Source: Flectonema sp. DT1601 (lineage: Eukaryota > Euglenozoa > Diplonemea > Diplonemida > Diplonemidae). From it: a stretch of 64,000 bases of DNA. The stretch is from the NCBI GenBank assembly GCA_964019425.1, contig OZ025785.1, forward strand, positions 209,501-273,500. The letters are read 5' to 3'. The notes under the pieces are model-generated. The model did not search any database. It was not told the origin of the DNA and was given only the letters and a program-made list of their open reading frames with translations. This document shows positions 9,452 through 21,597 of the stretch, in pieces (the first letter of the stretch is position 1; each line of letters begins with the position of its first letter). The translations under genes and the position numbers were made by a program.

Positions 9452-12400
9452 TCAGTTATAATCCTTATGCAGGTGGGGATACTTTGTTTTTGCAGAAGAG
9501 TATTTGATTTTTCCATTTACAGTTTCTTCTAATTTCCCACAATTAAGTTTCAAGGGACCGAATCTAAAAGTGTTCTCAATGAGTTCTGTTCCTGTGAAGT
9601 ACACACAGCCAATGGGTTCATATCCTATTCCTTCCCACCTGTTTATTTCTTCGGTTTTCAATTCATGAGCAGTTGTGTTAAAAACGACGAAATATGAGAT
9701 CTTTTTCCTTTCAAGAAACTCGACACACTCCGATTCAAGGATGTTATTTTTAGCCTTTAACCAGTCAGCTGCAGAGAACTTCTGCACAAATTTGTCCTGC
9801 ATAAGAGCCACCAATAGTTTATCCCCACAGGAAAACGGAACAATACGTTCTACTCCCTTTTCGTTTTGCTTCTCTGATGCGACAGTGTAACCATCCTTCA
9901 AGTCTTGTAGAATAGTCTCGCCGTGCTTCTTATTATATAGTCTGTTGATCACCTTAGTTTCAGAGCTATCCACATCTTCTGATTTTCCCAGATTTTCGGC
10001 AAACTTCACTAACGATGTCTTCTCGGACCCCGGTATTATTATTTTGAGTTTTTTATTCTTAAAATCATTAGATTCTTCAAATTTCATACCAGAAAACTTT
10101 GCCCCTGCAAAAAAGTCCTCCACTGTAACTTCCTTTCCATTTCCCACAAGAATCTTTCTAATACACTCAAAGTTCATTGTTACGGTTTCCATGTTCTTCT
10201 CTTGTCCTGGAACACATAAGACGTCACCCTCGTAAGCATCTCGTAGATGATTCTTTAGTAACTTAATGAGATTATTATTACCATCGATGTCATCATTGTT
10301 GTCATCATTAGCCCACAGTCTTAACAACTGAGGTACCAAATACTGTAGGCCGTCTGCATCCTGAATTAATCCCTTCTCCTTCCAAAGTTCTAAATCATCA
10401 CCTGACACGCTACCAGTGAACCAACGACATACATTCTTATAATTGAGGAAGTTATTTATTATATTTAACTTTACTCTCGAGTATGACTTCTTAATCTTAT
10501 AACTAAAAACACTCTCAGAATCATTCGTGTCGAGTAATGAGAGGAGTCCCGGGTTACCTCCACACGACAGAAATGATTGCCAAAGAGACTTCGATTCACG
10601 AATAACTTTCATCTTTTCATCAGCAATCGCAAGGATCGAATTTTCCGGACTGAGATTGTACAACGGAATACTTGAGATGGATCCGTCTGTCGTCAAATAG
10701 TCAGAATCGAGTCCTGTGAAGACGAACATGACACGCTTGTTGGAGTTCTTCCTTGAGTCATCTTGAATGGTCATGAGTGCAGAGATAAGGGACTGCACAT
10801 ATTGGGATTGCACATTTCCTTTCTGTCCATCATCGTGTGGGATGAGATCATCGACGAAGATGATCATACCCTTGCGGTTCTCGTATTTCTTGAGATCGAA
10901 TAGCTGTTCTATTATCTCTACCAGGGAAGGTGGAGACTGAGCAGTTTCGTCACTTATCCCATTGGAAGACAGCAGTTGGGTAGTAAACTGTTTGATTTGT
11001 TCATCTTTATCATTAGACAGTTCGACTGGTTCAGAATAAGTGACGACAACAGAAATGAATTCTTCTTCATTAACCTCAGCTGACATGTTTTTAATGAATG
11101 TTGTCTTCCCAGCCCCAGGGATACCAATCGCTGCCAGGGGTTTGAATCCGCCGCCCTCTTTATTTTTATTTAGAAACTGGTCCTCATCTTCTCCAAAAAA
11201 GAATGCCTCTTTATATTTATTAAATACTTCGATGCTCTTTTCACGCCCAAGAAATGGTTTAAATGGTTCACTTGCCCATCTGAGAGAATTTAACTTTTGT
11301 TTGGAATCCTTGATTTTTGAACCTTCGATCGCTTTTTCTAATTCGATGCTCTCTCCTAATTTAGCGACATTTCCTTCTAATTTATCATTCTGAAGTTTAG
11401 TACAACCCCTTTTTAATCCTGTGATGTCTGTTATAATTGACATAGTACCATTAATTAATATCCACATGCTCATTGGTAATTCCTTCTCTTTTATTGTTTT
11501 GATGCACGGTAATAATTTGGTGATTTCATTTGATATTCGTCGATTATTAATTAAGCGATTGATGTATGCTTTTTGGTCCGTGTCTAATTGTCCGGAATAA
11601 AAATTAAAAACTTCGTTATTTTCCCAACCTTCGACTCCATTTTGTAGTTCATTGATGCACTCTGTTGGTTCAATACAACTTTTTCTTATGTTTTCGATCT
11701 CTTCTAAACTTTTTAAACATAGTTCGGTGGTATCGTTTTTTAGTTTCTTTTTTGAGTCCTCAATTTTGTTTTCTAATTCCGTATTATTTGGTACCACGTC
11801 TTCTGATGATGCGATGGCCACCAAAAATAGAAAAGTCTTAAACATTTCGAAGATAGTACTTATTGTGCTGATTTGCGTATTAATTGTGGAAATGATATCA
11901 CCTAACGCAGATTTGGATTTTCCAAGGCTGCCTAAACTTTTGATGGCTGTTTCGATATTATTTTCAAAAGGCTTATTATTAATTAATTTATTAATTAAAT
12001 TTTTTAGTTTTTTACCAATGGTCAAGTTTAGTTGAGTAGCAGCCCTACGATCTTTGGCCTTTATTTGTAATTCATTCCAGCTGCTTGTTAACGATTCTAC
12101 ATGCTCGGTTTTTGTTACGTTGATGCTCGTTACTAATTTGATGATTTCATTTAATACTAATTGATCTTTAATCAAGCAATTGATGACCGGTTCATAGGTA
12201 TCGATGCACTTCGTGGTAGTTTCCAATTGGAACTTTTCATCATCTGTTAAGATATCATTAAAATTAAAATTAATATCAATCTTCTTCTTCCAATTATGTT
12301 TCCCTGCCAATGAATTATATTCCTCCTTAAAGGTCAGTAATTTACTATTACTTTCGAGTAATGCCGCCTCCCCCTCCTCCAAAGATTTAACACACTCGTA

Positions 12401-12727
12401 ATAATCTTTATTATTATTCAATTCGCTGCATGGGATGGAAGTAAACATCGTTTGGTCTTTTTCCAGCTTCGTCTTCTTCTCATCGATCTGTTTCTTACAT
12501 ACCAGGAGACATCCTAACGTTACTTTATTAGCTTCAGCCTGACTTGTCTCAGATCCGTTATTTATTAACTCTACAATGTCCTCAATAGTTTCGTGTTTTT
12601 CATTACCTTCGGATGATTGTTTTTTAATTACTCCGTTGATTTCATCAATTGCCTTCTGTAGTTTATTAATTTCCTTTTTGATAAAGGATTCCCTCTCAGA
12701 AGATGTTTCAGGCAAGACTCCAGACAT
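9452..12727 (-). CDS. Crinkler/RHS-type coiled-coil NTPase, 1091 aa
   Basis: Paralog of the 1241-residue gene. Residues 1-480 are coiled coil; a hydrophobic stretch around 285-310 (FEMFKTFLFLVAIASS) interrupts it and is not seen in the paralogs. Walker A GIPGAGKTT is at 535-543 with K541, followed by VVVTYS, Walker B IIFVDD, the FTGLDSDY strand and CGGNP. It lacks the charged helix insert. The nuclease-like C-terminus with ALMQDKF is conserved. The C-terminal third is identical to that of the 1497-residue gene at 21598-26091, while the N-terminal halves differ, which points to recombination or conversion within the coding sequence. The start ATG is at 12727 in the shared start context. Whether it is a host gene, a secreted-type effector relative or a mobile-element gene cannot be decided from sequence; no signal peptide is visible. 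Confidence 0.7.
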   Translation of the reverse strand: MSGVLPETSSERESFIKKEINKLQKAIDEINGVIKKQSSEGNEKHETIEDIVELINNGSETSQAEANKVTLGCLLVCKKQIDEKKTKLEKDQTMFTSIPCSELNNNKDYYECVKSLEEGEAALLESNSKLLTFKEEYNSLAGKHNWKKKIDINFNFNDILTDDEKFQLETTTKCIDTYEPVINCLIKDQLVLNEIIKLVTSINVTKTEHVESLTSSWNELQIKAKDRRAATQLNLTIGKKLKNLINKLINNKPFENNIETAIKSLGSLGKSKSALGDIISTINTQISTISTIFEMFKTFLFLVAIASSEDVVPNNTELENKIEDSKKKLKNDTTELCLKSLEEIENIRKSCIEPTECINELQNGVEGWENNEVFNFYSGQLDTDQKAYINRLINNRRISNEITKLLPCIKTIKEKELPMSMWILINGTMSIITDITGLKRGCTKLQNDKLEGNVAKLGESIELEKAIEGSKIKDSKQKLNSLRWASEPFKPFLGREKSIEVFNKYKEAFFFGEDEDQFLNKNKEGGGFKPLAAIGIPGAGKTTFIKNMSAEVNEEEFISVVVTYSEPVELSNDKDEQIKQFTTQLLSSNGISDETAQSPPSLVEIIEQLFDLKKYENRKGMIIFVDDLIPHDDGQKGNVQSQYVQSLISALMTIQDDSRKNSNKRVMFVFTGLDSDYLTTDGSISSIPLYNLSPENSILAIADEKMKVIRESKSLWQSFLSCGGNPGLLSLLDTNDSESVFSYKIKKSYSRVKLNIINNFLNYKNVCRWFTGSVSGDDLELWKEKGLIQDADGLQYLVPQLLRLWANDDNNDDIDGNNNLIKLLKNHLRDAYEGDVLCVPGQEKNMETVTMNFECIRKILVGNGKEVTVEDFFAGAKFSGMKFEESNDFKNKKLKIIIPGSEKTSLVKFAENLGKSEDVDSSETKVINRLYNKKHGETILQDLKDGYTVASEKQNEKGVERIVPFSCGDKLLVALMQDKFVQKFSAADWLKAKNNILESECVEFLERKKISYFVVFNTTAHELKTEEINRWEGIGYEPIGCVYFTGTELIENTFRFGPLKLNCGKLEETVNGKIKYSSAKTKYPHLHKDYN

Positions 12728-15078
12728 TGTTATATTTTATTAGGTTACTTGTTATTGTAATCAAACTTCGAGGAATTCTTAAATTGCATAAAAACTGAAA
12801 CACCGTTTTATCAACTCCGAGTTGCTTAAGTGAGAACAGTTGGTGAGTTCACTCTCACAACCCTTCAGGTTACTTTCTTTCATTTGTCCCTGATGAAGAT
12901 TTTAGACAGAGTGGGTATTGCTGAAAGATAAGTGTAATAATAATATTAATGTATTCATAGGAAACTCACTCACTCAACTCACCCTCCTCTTCTTCCACTT
13001 CTCTTACCGATCCTTTATTGTTACTGAAGAAATGTGAAGATTTAATTAATCGTTTTTTGAGTCGAATATAATTTTTAATTAACTCTCAATTCTGAGAGCT
13101 ACCTGAAAGTTAGTCAACTCGATTTCATTATAATTAGTTGGCAGTGTTTTCACAAAACGAGTATTCATTTGGTACACAAAAGGTTTGTTAATGTTATTTT
13201 AGATATCTGATGTATTTATTGCAAGACATCAATTAAATAAAAAAGTTAGGTTCTCAGGATAAAAAGGTCAGGCTTTGAATTCCAAAATTGGAGGCGAATA
13301 TGCCGAGAGAGAGAGAGAAAGAGAAAAAAACTCTCTCACACACAAAAGCCTTGCAAAACTACTAATTCATGTGGGTCATAATTTTATTATTTGATATATA
13401 GGTAGTTTGTTAAAAAAAGGAGAGTTTGAGGTTTTTTTTTTAATATTGTATCAAAAAAAGTTAACTAAAAAATAAAACTATTAGTTATGATACACGTTGA
13501 CTAAAGGTAATGTTAGTATCGGTAAACACTCTGCATGTGACGTAAAGACTTCACACTATAATTATAATGCAAGGTCCCTACGTTAAAGGAGGAGGGGGGA
13601 TGTATGTTCGATTTTGTAAAAATTACAACTGTGTTGTATCATAAAAACATAAAGATAATTTAACATTAGTTTTAAATACAGTGACTAAGGGTGATGCGCA
13701 ACTTAGCATATTAAAGTAACTATAGGTTTCGAGAGTAATCCATATACCTCTTACCTCTATTCTCTCTCATCAGTATGGTGTAGAAGTAAGTCAGTCAAAT
13801 GTTGAGACTGAGTCATTCCAGTTTGCAGGACTGGAATGTAGTTACTTTAAGTTTCACGTTCATAATAAAAAAAACATATTATTTACTGTTACTAGTTCGT
13901 GAAAAGGAAGGGGGTTGAGGAATATCAAAAGAAATTTATAAAAAAAAAACCCATTCACCCTCTACAACAATAATCTACTAAAGATAAATTGATTATAATG
14001 ATGTTTTGTTAGATATGTAAAGGATGTTAACGGCTACTGGTCGATGTTGAAAAAGGTAAGAAAAAGGAGATCAAATTAAAATAATTCAAAAGCAGAAGAA
14101 GAGAAGAGAAGGAAATCATCACAAGACAATCAGTTAAAATTAACTGGGGTTGGTATTTATTTTTTTTTAAAAAAAACTGATCGTTGTTGTACAACATTAC
14201 AAAACTTCCCTCCTCCACAGTACTTCCACGTCCATTGAAAACATGTGGACAGGAGCAGGGAGTTCGGATGGCCTTCAGTCTTTCAGTGTCGGAGTATTCA
14301 ACATTCGAAATAAAATATTTAAAAAAAACAAAAAAACTAAAATAAAAAACACACACTCAATTATTTGGTAATCAGCAAAATACTGAAAATAAATACCACC
14401 GCTGACCAGCTTCAAAGGGTACCAAAAATCCCACAGGTACGGACTTGATGGGAAAAAACTCCCCTCACCAGTCAGTAACTTGTATCGTATGTTTTCGTAT
14501 CTTTGCTCACATTAGTTTGGTACACAAAAGGTTTCTAAAACTCTGTTGTGTATTCGCAAGAATGGTTAGGGAAGGAAATAAAAAAATTTTCAAAAAAAAA
14601 AAAAAAATTGAACTTCAAGAATTCGCACAAAGAGGATTATTTCATTAGTTCACTCAAAGAAAGATGAAATAAACAAAACCCCCACGACAAAGGATAGGAC
14701 GGAGTTCAGTCATATTTACTTCCAAATCATTCACACTTAACTTTTGGAGTTATCTCGGGGAGAGGGAAAAACAACTAAAGCAACGGGCAAGGTTGTGGGT
14801 GTTTTCTGTTTACACTTTCTTCTATTCGTAGTATTTTTTATTCTTTTTTTTTTTTTCATTTCACACTCAAAATTGAAATCCCTCGAGTTGACATAATTTG
14901 TGTCACAAATTCGACGGGACATTATTATCATCGCAGTGAGACGACTGTTTTTACTTCACAACAATCTTTTGAATGAGCAAGTAGAAATGATTTGAGATCC
15001 AGAGGAGGGATGTCTTCAGACGAGTACATCACAGCGTGATATTCGTAGTCTTTCAGTGAGTACTTAACAAGAATGCCA
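12728..15078. other. Intergenic spacer, second copy of 582-2932
   Basis: Exact second copy of the spacer at 582-2932, including the conserved 5' flank and the ~300-bp structured repeat. No gene is recognised. Confidence 0.6.
13598..13903. repeat. Dispersed ~300-bp structured repeat, copy 2
   Basis: Identical to copy 1 because it lies in the 12,146-bp tandem duplication. The terminal hairpin is at 13814-13838 and the outer stem joins 13711-13722 to 13839-13850. Confidence 0.6.
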
Positions 15079-18000
15079 TTATAATCCGTTATAATCCTTA
15101 TGCAGGTGGGGATACACTTTTTTTACAGGAGAGTATTCGGTTTTTCCTTTTACAGTTACTTTTAATTTCGCACAATTAAGTTTCAAGGGACCGAATCTAG
15201 AAGTGCTCTCGACGAGTGCTGTTCCTGTGAAGTGCACACAGCCAATGGGTTTATGTCCTATTCCTCCTTCCCCCCAGCTGCTTATGTCTTCATGTTCATA
15301 AAAAGTTGTGTTAAAAACGACGAAATATTGGATCCCTTTCCTTTTAAGAAACTCGACACACGGCGATTTGAGGATGTTATCTTTTGCTGCTGACCAGTAG
15401 TCAGTGGTAGACACAAATTTGTCCTGCATAAGAGCCACCAATAGATCATCCCCACAGTAAAACGGAACAATACGTTCTACTCCCTTTTCGTTTTGCTTCT
15501 CTGATGCGACAGTGTAACCATCCTTCAAGTAGTTTAGAATCTTCTTGTCGTGCTTCCCATTATAACCTTTGTTTTTCTGCCTAGTTTTAGAGCTATTTTC
15601 CGTCTCAGTTTTAGAGCTATCCACATCTTCTGATTGTCCCAGATTTTCGGCAAACTTCACTAACGATGTCTTCTCGGACTCCGGTATTATTATTTTGAGT
15701 TTTTCCTTTTCAAATTTCTCATCAGAAAACATTGCCCCTGCAAAAAAGTCCTTCACTGTAACTACCTCTTTATTAACTAAAAGAATCTTTCTAATACACT
15801 CAAAGTTCATTGTTACGGTTTCCATGTTCTTCTCTTGTCCTGGAACACATAAGACGTCACCCTCGTAAGCATCTCGTAGATGATTCTTTAGTAACTTAAT
15901 GAGATTATTATTACCATTGATGTCATCATTGTTGTCATCATTAGCCCACAGTCTTAACAACTGAGGTACCAAATACTGTAGGCCGTCTGCATCCTGAATT
16001 AATCCCTTCTCCTTCCAAAGTTCTAAATCATCACCCGACACGCTACCAGTGAACCAACGACATACATTCTCATAATTGAGGAAGTTATTTATTATATTTA
16101 ACTTTACTCTCGAGTATGACTCCTTAATCTTATAACTAAAAACACTCTCAGAATCATTCGTGTCGAGTAATGAGAGGAGTCCCGGGTTACCTCCACACGA
16201 CAGAAATGATTGCCAAAGAGACTTCGATTCACGAATGACTTTCATCTTTTTTTTCATCTCTGCATTCATCTTTTTATTGATCTCTTTAATCTCTTTATTC
16301 ATCTTTTTTTTCATCTTTTTATTGATCTCTTTAATCTTCTTATTCATCTCTTCATTCATCTCTTTAATCTTTTCTTTCATCTCTTTATTCATCTTTTCTT
16401 TCATCTTTTTATTCATCCCTTCAATCTCTTCCTTCGTCTTTTCTTTCATCTCTTTAATCTTTTCTTTCATCTTTTTATTCATCCCTTCAATCTCTTCCTT
16501 CGTCTTTTCCTTCATCTCTTTAATCTTTTCTTTCATCTCTTTATTCATCTTTTCATCAGCAATCGCAAGGATCGAATTTTCCGGACTGAGATTGTACAAC
16601 GGAATACTTGAGATGGATCTGATGGATCCGTCTGTCGTCAAATAGTCAGAATCGAGTCCTGTGAAGACGAACATGACACGCTTGTTGGAGTTCTTCCTTG
16701 AGTCATCTTGAATGGTCATGAGTGCAGAGATAAGGGACCGCACATTTCCTATCTGTTTATCATCGTGTGGGATGAGATCATCGACGAAGATGATCATACC
16801 TTTACATTCCTTACATTCCTTGAGATCGAATATCTGTTCTATAATATCTTTCAGGGGAGGTGGAGACTGAGCTGTTTCGTCACTTATCCCATTGGAAGAC
16901 AGCAGTTGGGTAGTAAAGTGTTCGATATGTTCATCTTCCTTATCAGTAGACAGTTTGACTGGATCAGAATAAGTGACGACAACAGAAATGAATTCTTCTT
17001 CATTAACCTCAGCTGACATGTTTTTAATGAATGTTGTCTTCCCAGCCCCAGGGATACCAATCGCTGCCAGGGGTTTGAATCCGCCGCTCAATCCTCCCTC
17101 TTCATTTTTATTTAAAAACTCTTTAAGCATGTTCTCATCGTTTCCAAAGAATGCCTTTTTATATTTATTAAATACTTCGATGCTCTTTTCACGCCCAAGA
17201 AATGGTTTAAATAGTTCACTTACCCATCTGAGAGAATTTAACTTTTGTTTGTGACCCTTGATTTTAGTTTTTAACCTCTCGGTCTTTTCTTCTAATTTGA
17301 TGCAGTTTTTTAAGTCAGTGATATTTTCTGTTAATTTACCAACATTTATTTTTAGATGTCGGTTGTTTTTTAATTCTTTGATGTGTGCTATAATTCGGAT
17401 GGTATCATTAATTAATATCCACATGCTCATTGGTAATTCCTTCTCTTCTATTGTTCTGATGCACCCGATGATTTCATTTGATAATTCCTTGTTGATTCTA
17501 GATTGATTATTTAAGTACGATTCACAGGTAGCGATGCTTTCGATGGTACTTTCCAATAATTCGTCGATCTCAAAGTCCTCCTTATTTATTAATTTGCAGA
17601 TGTAATCTTCTATTTTCTTGACGATTTCTGTGGGTTTAATAGAACTTTTTCCTAACCAGCCGATGATCCTTTCTAAACTTTCGATTTTACCTTTGACCTT
17701 TAAGCTCTCTTCTAAGTCCTTAATGTTTGCTTTTACTTCTTCAATTTTTGCTTCCCTAGAATCGCCTTCTAATCCTTTGATGTCCATTAAAATATTCCCA
17801 AATATCTCGTAGCTCATTGGTAATTCCACGGGGCTATTTCTTATTTCTTCGATGCACTTGTCCAATTTAGGAATGATTTCATTTGGTAGTGATAGATCCT
17901 TCCAGTCATTGGGGAGGTCTTCGAGGATCTTTTCAAAAGTCTCGTTATTTCCTTTTCCGAAATTTTCTTTGATTCTTAAGCTCTCTTCTAAGCCCTTAAT

Positions 18001-18804
18001 GTTTTCTTCCAATTCTTTTATTTCTGCTTCCCCAAGATCGCCTTCTTTCATTAAAAGCAGGATGATCTTCCTAAACTTCTCGTCGATATTTGGTAATTCC
18101 ACGGGGCTGTTTTCTATTTCTTCGATGCACTTGTTCAATGTAGGAATGATTTTCCTAAATATTAAGTGATCCTTGAAGTCATTGATGTACTGTTTAAGAT
18201 TATTATTAGGGATGTCATTCTCTTTTTCCAATTCACTGATGACATTTTGAAAAGACTTGTTCCTTTTCAAGTCCTGGATGCTCTTTCTTGACTCCTCGAT
18301 GATGTTAACCTTTTCATCATCATTAAAATTAATATCAATCTTCATCCATTGAAGATCTCTTATCACCGCTGGAATATAGTTATGCTTAAAGTCCAGTAAT
18401 TTTTTATCACGATTACTTTTGAGTAACTCCACCTCCCCCTCCTCCAAAGATTTAACACATGCATAATAACCTTCATTATCATTCAATTCGCTGCATGGGA
18501 TGGAAGTAAACTTCTTCTGGTCTTCTTCCAGCTTCTTCTTCTTCTCATCGATCTGTTTCTTACATACCAGGAGACATCCTAACGTTACTTTATTAAACTT
18601 CTTATCCTTATCAGCCTGAATTGTCGCAGATTCGTTACTTATTAACTCTACAATGTCCTCAATAGTTTTATGTTCTTCATTACCTTCGGATGATTGTTTT
18701 TCAATTACTCCGTTGATTTCATTAATTGCCTTCTGTAGTTTATTAATTTCCTGTTCGATAAAGGATTCCTTCCCAGAAGATGTTTCAGGCGAGACTCCAG
18801 ACAT
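15079..18804 (-). CDS. Crinkler/RHS-type coiled-coil NTPase, 1241 aa, second copy
   Basis: Its translation is identical over all 1241 residues to the gene at 2933-6658, including the 101-residue charged insert. Walker A lies at residues 583-591 and Walker B at 671-676. Complete identity of both the coding and the flanking sequence means the copy is either extremely young, homogenised by conversion, or an assembly artefact. Domain reading and uncertainty are as for the first copy. Confidence 0.7.
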   Translation of the reverse strand: MSGVSPETSSGKESFIEQEINKLQKAINEINGVIEKQSSEGNEEHKTIEDIVELISNESATIQADKDKKFNKVTLGCLLVCKKQIDEKKKKLEEDQKKFTSIPCSELNDNEGYYACVKSLEEGEVELLKSNRDKKLLDFKHNYIPAVIRDLQWMKIDINFNDDEKVNIIEESRKSIQDLKRNKSFQNVISELEKENDIPNNNLKQYINDFKDHLIFRKIIPTLNKCIEEIENSPVELPNIDEKFRKIILLLMKEGDLGEAEIKELEENIKGLEESLRIKENFGKGNNETFEKILEDLPNDWKDLSLPNEIIPKLDKCIEEIRNSPVELPMSYEIFGNILMDIKGLEGDSREAKIEEVKANIKDLEESLKVKGKIESLERIIGWLGKSSIKPTEIVKKIEDYICKLINKEDFEIDELLESTIESIATCESYLNNQSRINKELSNEIIGCIRTIEEKELPMSMWILINDTIRIIAHIKELKNNRHLKINVGKLTENITDLKNCIKLEEKTERLKTKIKGHKQKLNSLRWVSELFKPFLGREKSIEVFNKYKKAFFGNDENMLKEFLNKNEEGGLSGGFKPLAAIGIPGAGKTTFIKNMSAEVNEEEFISVVVTYSDPVKLSTDKEDEHIEHFTTQLLSSNGISDETAQSPPPLKDIIEQIFDLKECKECKGMIIFVDDLIPHDDKQIGNVRSLISALMTIQDDSRKNSNKRVMFVFTGLDSDYLTTDGSIRSISSIPLYNLSPENSILAIADEKMNKEMKEKIKEMKEKTKEEIEGMNKKMKEKIKEMKEKTKEEIEGMNKKMKEKMNKEMKEKIKEMNEEMNKKIKEINKKMKKKMNKEIKEINKKMNAEMKKKMKVIRESKSLWQSFLSCGGNPGLLSLLDTNDSESVFSYKIKESYSRVKLNIINNFLNYENVCRWFTGSVSGDDLELWKEKGLIQDADGLQYLVPQLLRLWANDDNNDDINGNNNLIKLLKNHLRDAYEGDVLCVPGQEKNMETVTMNFECIRKILLVNKEVVTVKDFFAGAMFSDEKFEKEKLKIIIPESEKTSLVKFAENLGQSEDVDSSKTETENSSKTRQKNKGYNGKHDKKILNYLKDGYTVASEKQNEKGVERIVPFYCGDDLLVALMQDKFVSTTDYWSAAKDNILKSPCVEFLKRKGIQYFVVFNTTFYEHEDISSWGEGGIGHKPIGCVHFTGTALVESTSRFGPLKLNCAKLKVTVKGKTEYSPVKKVYPHLHKDYNGL

Positions 18805-20449
18805 TGTTATATTTTATTAGGTTACTTGTTATTAATCAAACTTTGAGGAATTCTTAAATTGCATAAAAACTGAAACACCGTTTTATCAACTCCGAGTTGC
18901 TTAAGTGAGAACAGTTGGTGCGTTCACTCTCACAACCCTTCAGGTTACTTTCTTTCATTTGTCCCTGATGAAGATTTTAGACAGAGTGGGTATTGCTGAA
19001 AGATAAGTGTAATAATAATATTATTGTATTCATAGGAAACTCACTCACTCAACTCACCCTCCTCCTCTTCCACTTCTCTTACCGATCCTTTATTGTTACT
19101 GAAGAAATGTGAAGATTTAATTAATCGTTTTTTGAGTCGAATATAATTTTTAATTAACTCTCAATTCTGAGAGCTACCTGAAAGTTAGTCAACTTGATTT
19201 CATTATAATTAGTTGGCAGTGTTTTCACAAAACGAGTATTCATTTGGTACACAAAAGGTTTGTTAATGTTATTTTAGATATCTGATGTATTTATTGCAAG
19301 ACATCAATTAAATAAAAAAGTTAGGTTCTCAGGATAAAAAGGTCAGGCTTTGAATTCCAAAATTGGAGGCGAATATGCCGAGAGAGAGAGAAAGAGAAAA
19401 AAAACTCTCTCACACACAAAAGCCTTGCAAAACTACTAATTCATGTGGGTCATAATTTTATTATTTGATATATAGGTAGTTTGTTAAAAAAAGGAGAGTT
19501 TGAGGTTTTTTTTTTTTAATATTGTATCAAAAAAAGTTAACTAAAAAATAAAACTATTAGTTATGATACACGTTGACTAAAGGTAATGTTAGTATCGGTA
19601 AACACTCTGCATGTGACGTAAAGACTTCACACTATAATTATAATGCAAGGTCCCTACGTTAAAGGAGGAGGGGGAACTTGGTAATTTGATACGATACGAA
19701 AAGATTTATCTGGGAAGAATACTGCAGGTCTTTGTACAAAAGAATAAAAGTACTGTCACCATGAAACAGGAGGGGGGGTTGAGGAATATCAAAAAGAATT
19801 ATTCAAAAAAAAACCCATTCACCCTCTACAACAATAATCTACTAAAGATAAATTGATTATAATGATGTTTTGTTAGATATGTAAAGGATGTTAACGGCTA
19901 CTGGTCGATGTTGAAAAAAGTAAGAAAAAGGAGATCAAATTAAAATAATTCAAAAGAAGAAGAAGAGAAGAGAAGAAAATCATCAAAAGACAATCAGTTA
20001 AAATTAACTGGGGTTGGTATTTATTTTTTTTAAAAAAAACTGATCGTTGTTGTACAACATTACAAAACTTCCTTCCTCCACAGTACTTCCACGTCCATTG
20101 AAAACATGTGGACAGGAGCAGGGAGTTCGGATGGCCTTCAGTCTTTCAGTGTCGGGGTATTCAACATTCGAAATAAAATATTTAAAAAAAACAAAAAAAC
20201 TAAAATAAAAAACACTCAATTATTTGGTAATCAGCAAAATACTGAAAACAAATACCACCGCTGACCAGCTTCAAAGGGTGCCAAAAATCCCACAGGTACG
20301 GACTTGATGGGAAAAAACTCCCCTCACCAGTCAGTAACTTGTATCGCATGTTTTCGTATCTTTGCTCACATTAGTTTGGTACACAAAAGGTTTCTAAAAC
20401 TCTGTTGTGTATTCGCAAGAATGGTTAGGGAAGGAAATAAAAAGTTTTT

Positions 20450-20488
<39 letters not shown>

Positions 20489-20845
20489 ACTTCAAGAATT
20501 CGCACAAAGAGGATTATTTCATTAGTTCACTCAAAGAAAGGTGAAATAAACAAAACCCCCACGACAAAGGATTGGACGGAGTTCAGTCATATTTACTTCC
20601 AAATCATTCACACTGAGCTTTTGGGGTTATCTCGGGGAGAGGGAAAAACAACTAAAGCAACGGGCAAGGTTGTGGGTGTTTTCTGTTTACACTTTCTTCT
20701 ATTCGTAGTATTTTTTATTCCTTTTTTTTTTCATTTCACACTCAAAATTGAAATCCCTCGAGTTGACATAATTTGTGTCACCAATTCGACGGGACATTAT
20801 TATCATCGCAGTGAGACGACTGTTTTTACTTCACAACAATCTTTT
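18805..20845. other. Intergenic spacer, second copy of 6659-8699
   Basis: Exact second copy of 6659-8699 with the conserved 5' flank and the long poly-A run. No gene is recognised. Confidence 0.5.
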
Positions 20846-21476
20846 TAATGAACAGGTAGAAATGATTTGAGATCCAGAGGAGGGATGTCTTCAGACGAGT
20901 ACATCACAGCGTGATATTCGTAGCCTACCAGAAGGGAATCGCGAAGTAGTAGTCTTTCAGTGAGTAGTCACCAAGAATGTCATTTATTGTGTTATAATTG
21001 GATATGTCTTTGACAGGATCGTAACCTTCATATTCCTCATCACTTCCAATAAAGAGAAAATAATGTGTACGTGGTGCTCTAAGTGAAACTATAAGAAATG
21101 GTATACGCTTGTTTGAGACCTCTTGTTCTATAACGTCTAGTTCGTCAATAGTTACATGTGTAGACCTGAAGGACAGGTAGATTCCTAATTGATTCATAAA
21201 TGACATGTTGATGGAACCATCCATCTTCTTCGAATTTGAACATCTTTAAAAACTTCTATTTCCTTCAAACCATCCGTGTTAAGTACAGTCTGATAGCGTT
21301 GACGTTGAATTAGAAACATTTTTGATATCTCAATTCTCTTCCTCCCCTCAAGATGGTCAGCTATAAAGTTAATAACAGCCCATCCACACTCACCTCCACT
21401 TAGACCTTTACCTGAAGTTTTATGAAGAGTTGTTGGGAATCGGTTATCTGATGCTAATCTGATCTATTTCTGTTAT
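20846..21476 (-). pseudogene. Fossil protease-like module, second copy
   Basis: Second copy of the fossil at 8700-9330, again directly downstream of an NTPase gene (21598-26091). Same GECGW...ADHL and THYFLF motifs in several frames, broken to the same extent. Confidence 0.55.
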
Positions 21477-21597
21477 GATTAGAGAGACCATTATGAGAAC
21501 CAACTGAAATCGGATTAGTCTTCAGAAAAGGATACTTTTTAGTGTTTTGTCCATCAGAACCATTACACGGAATTGTATTCAGAGAGGGATTGTCTTG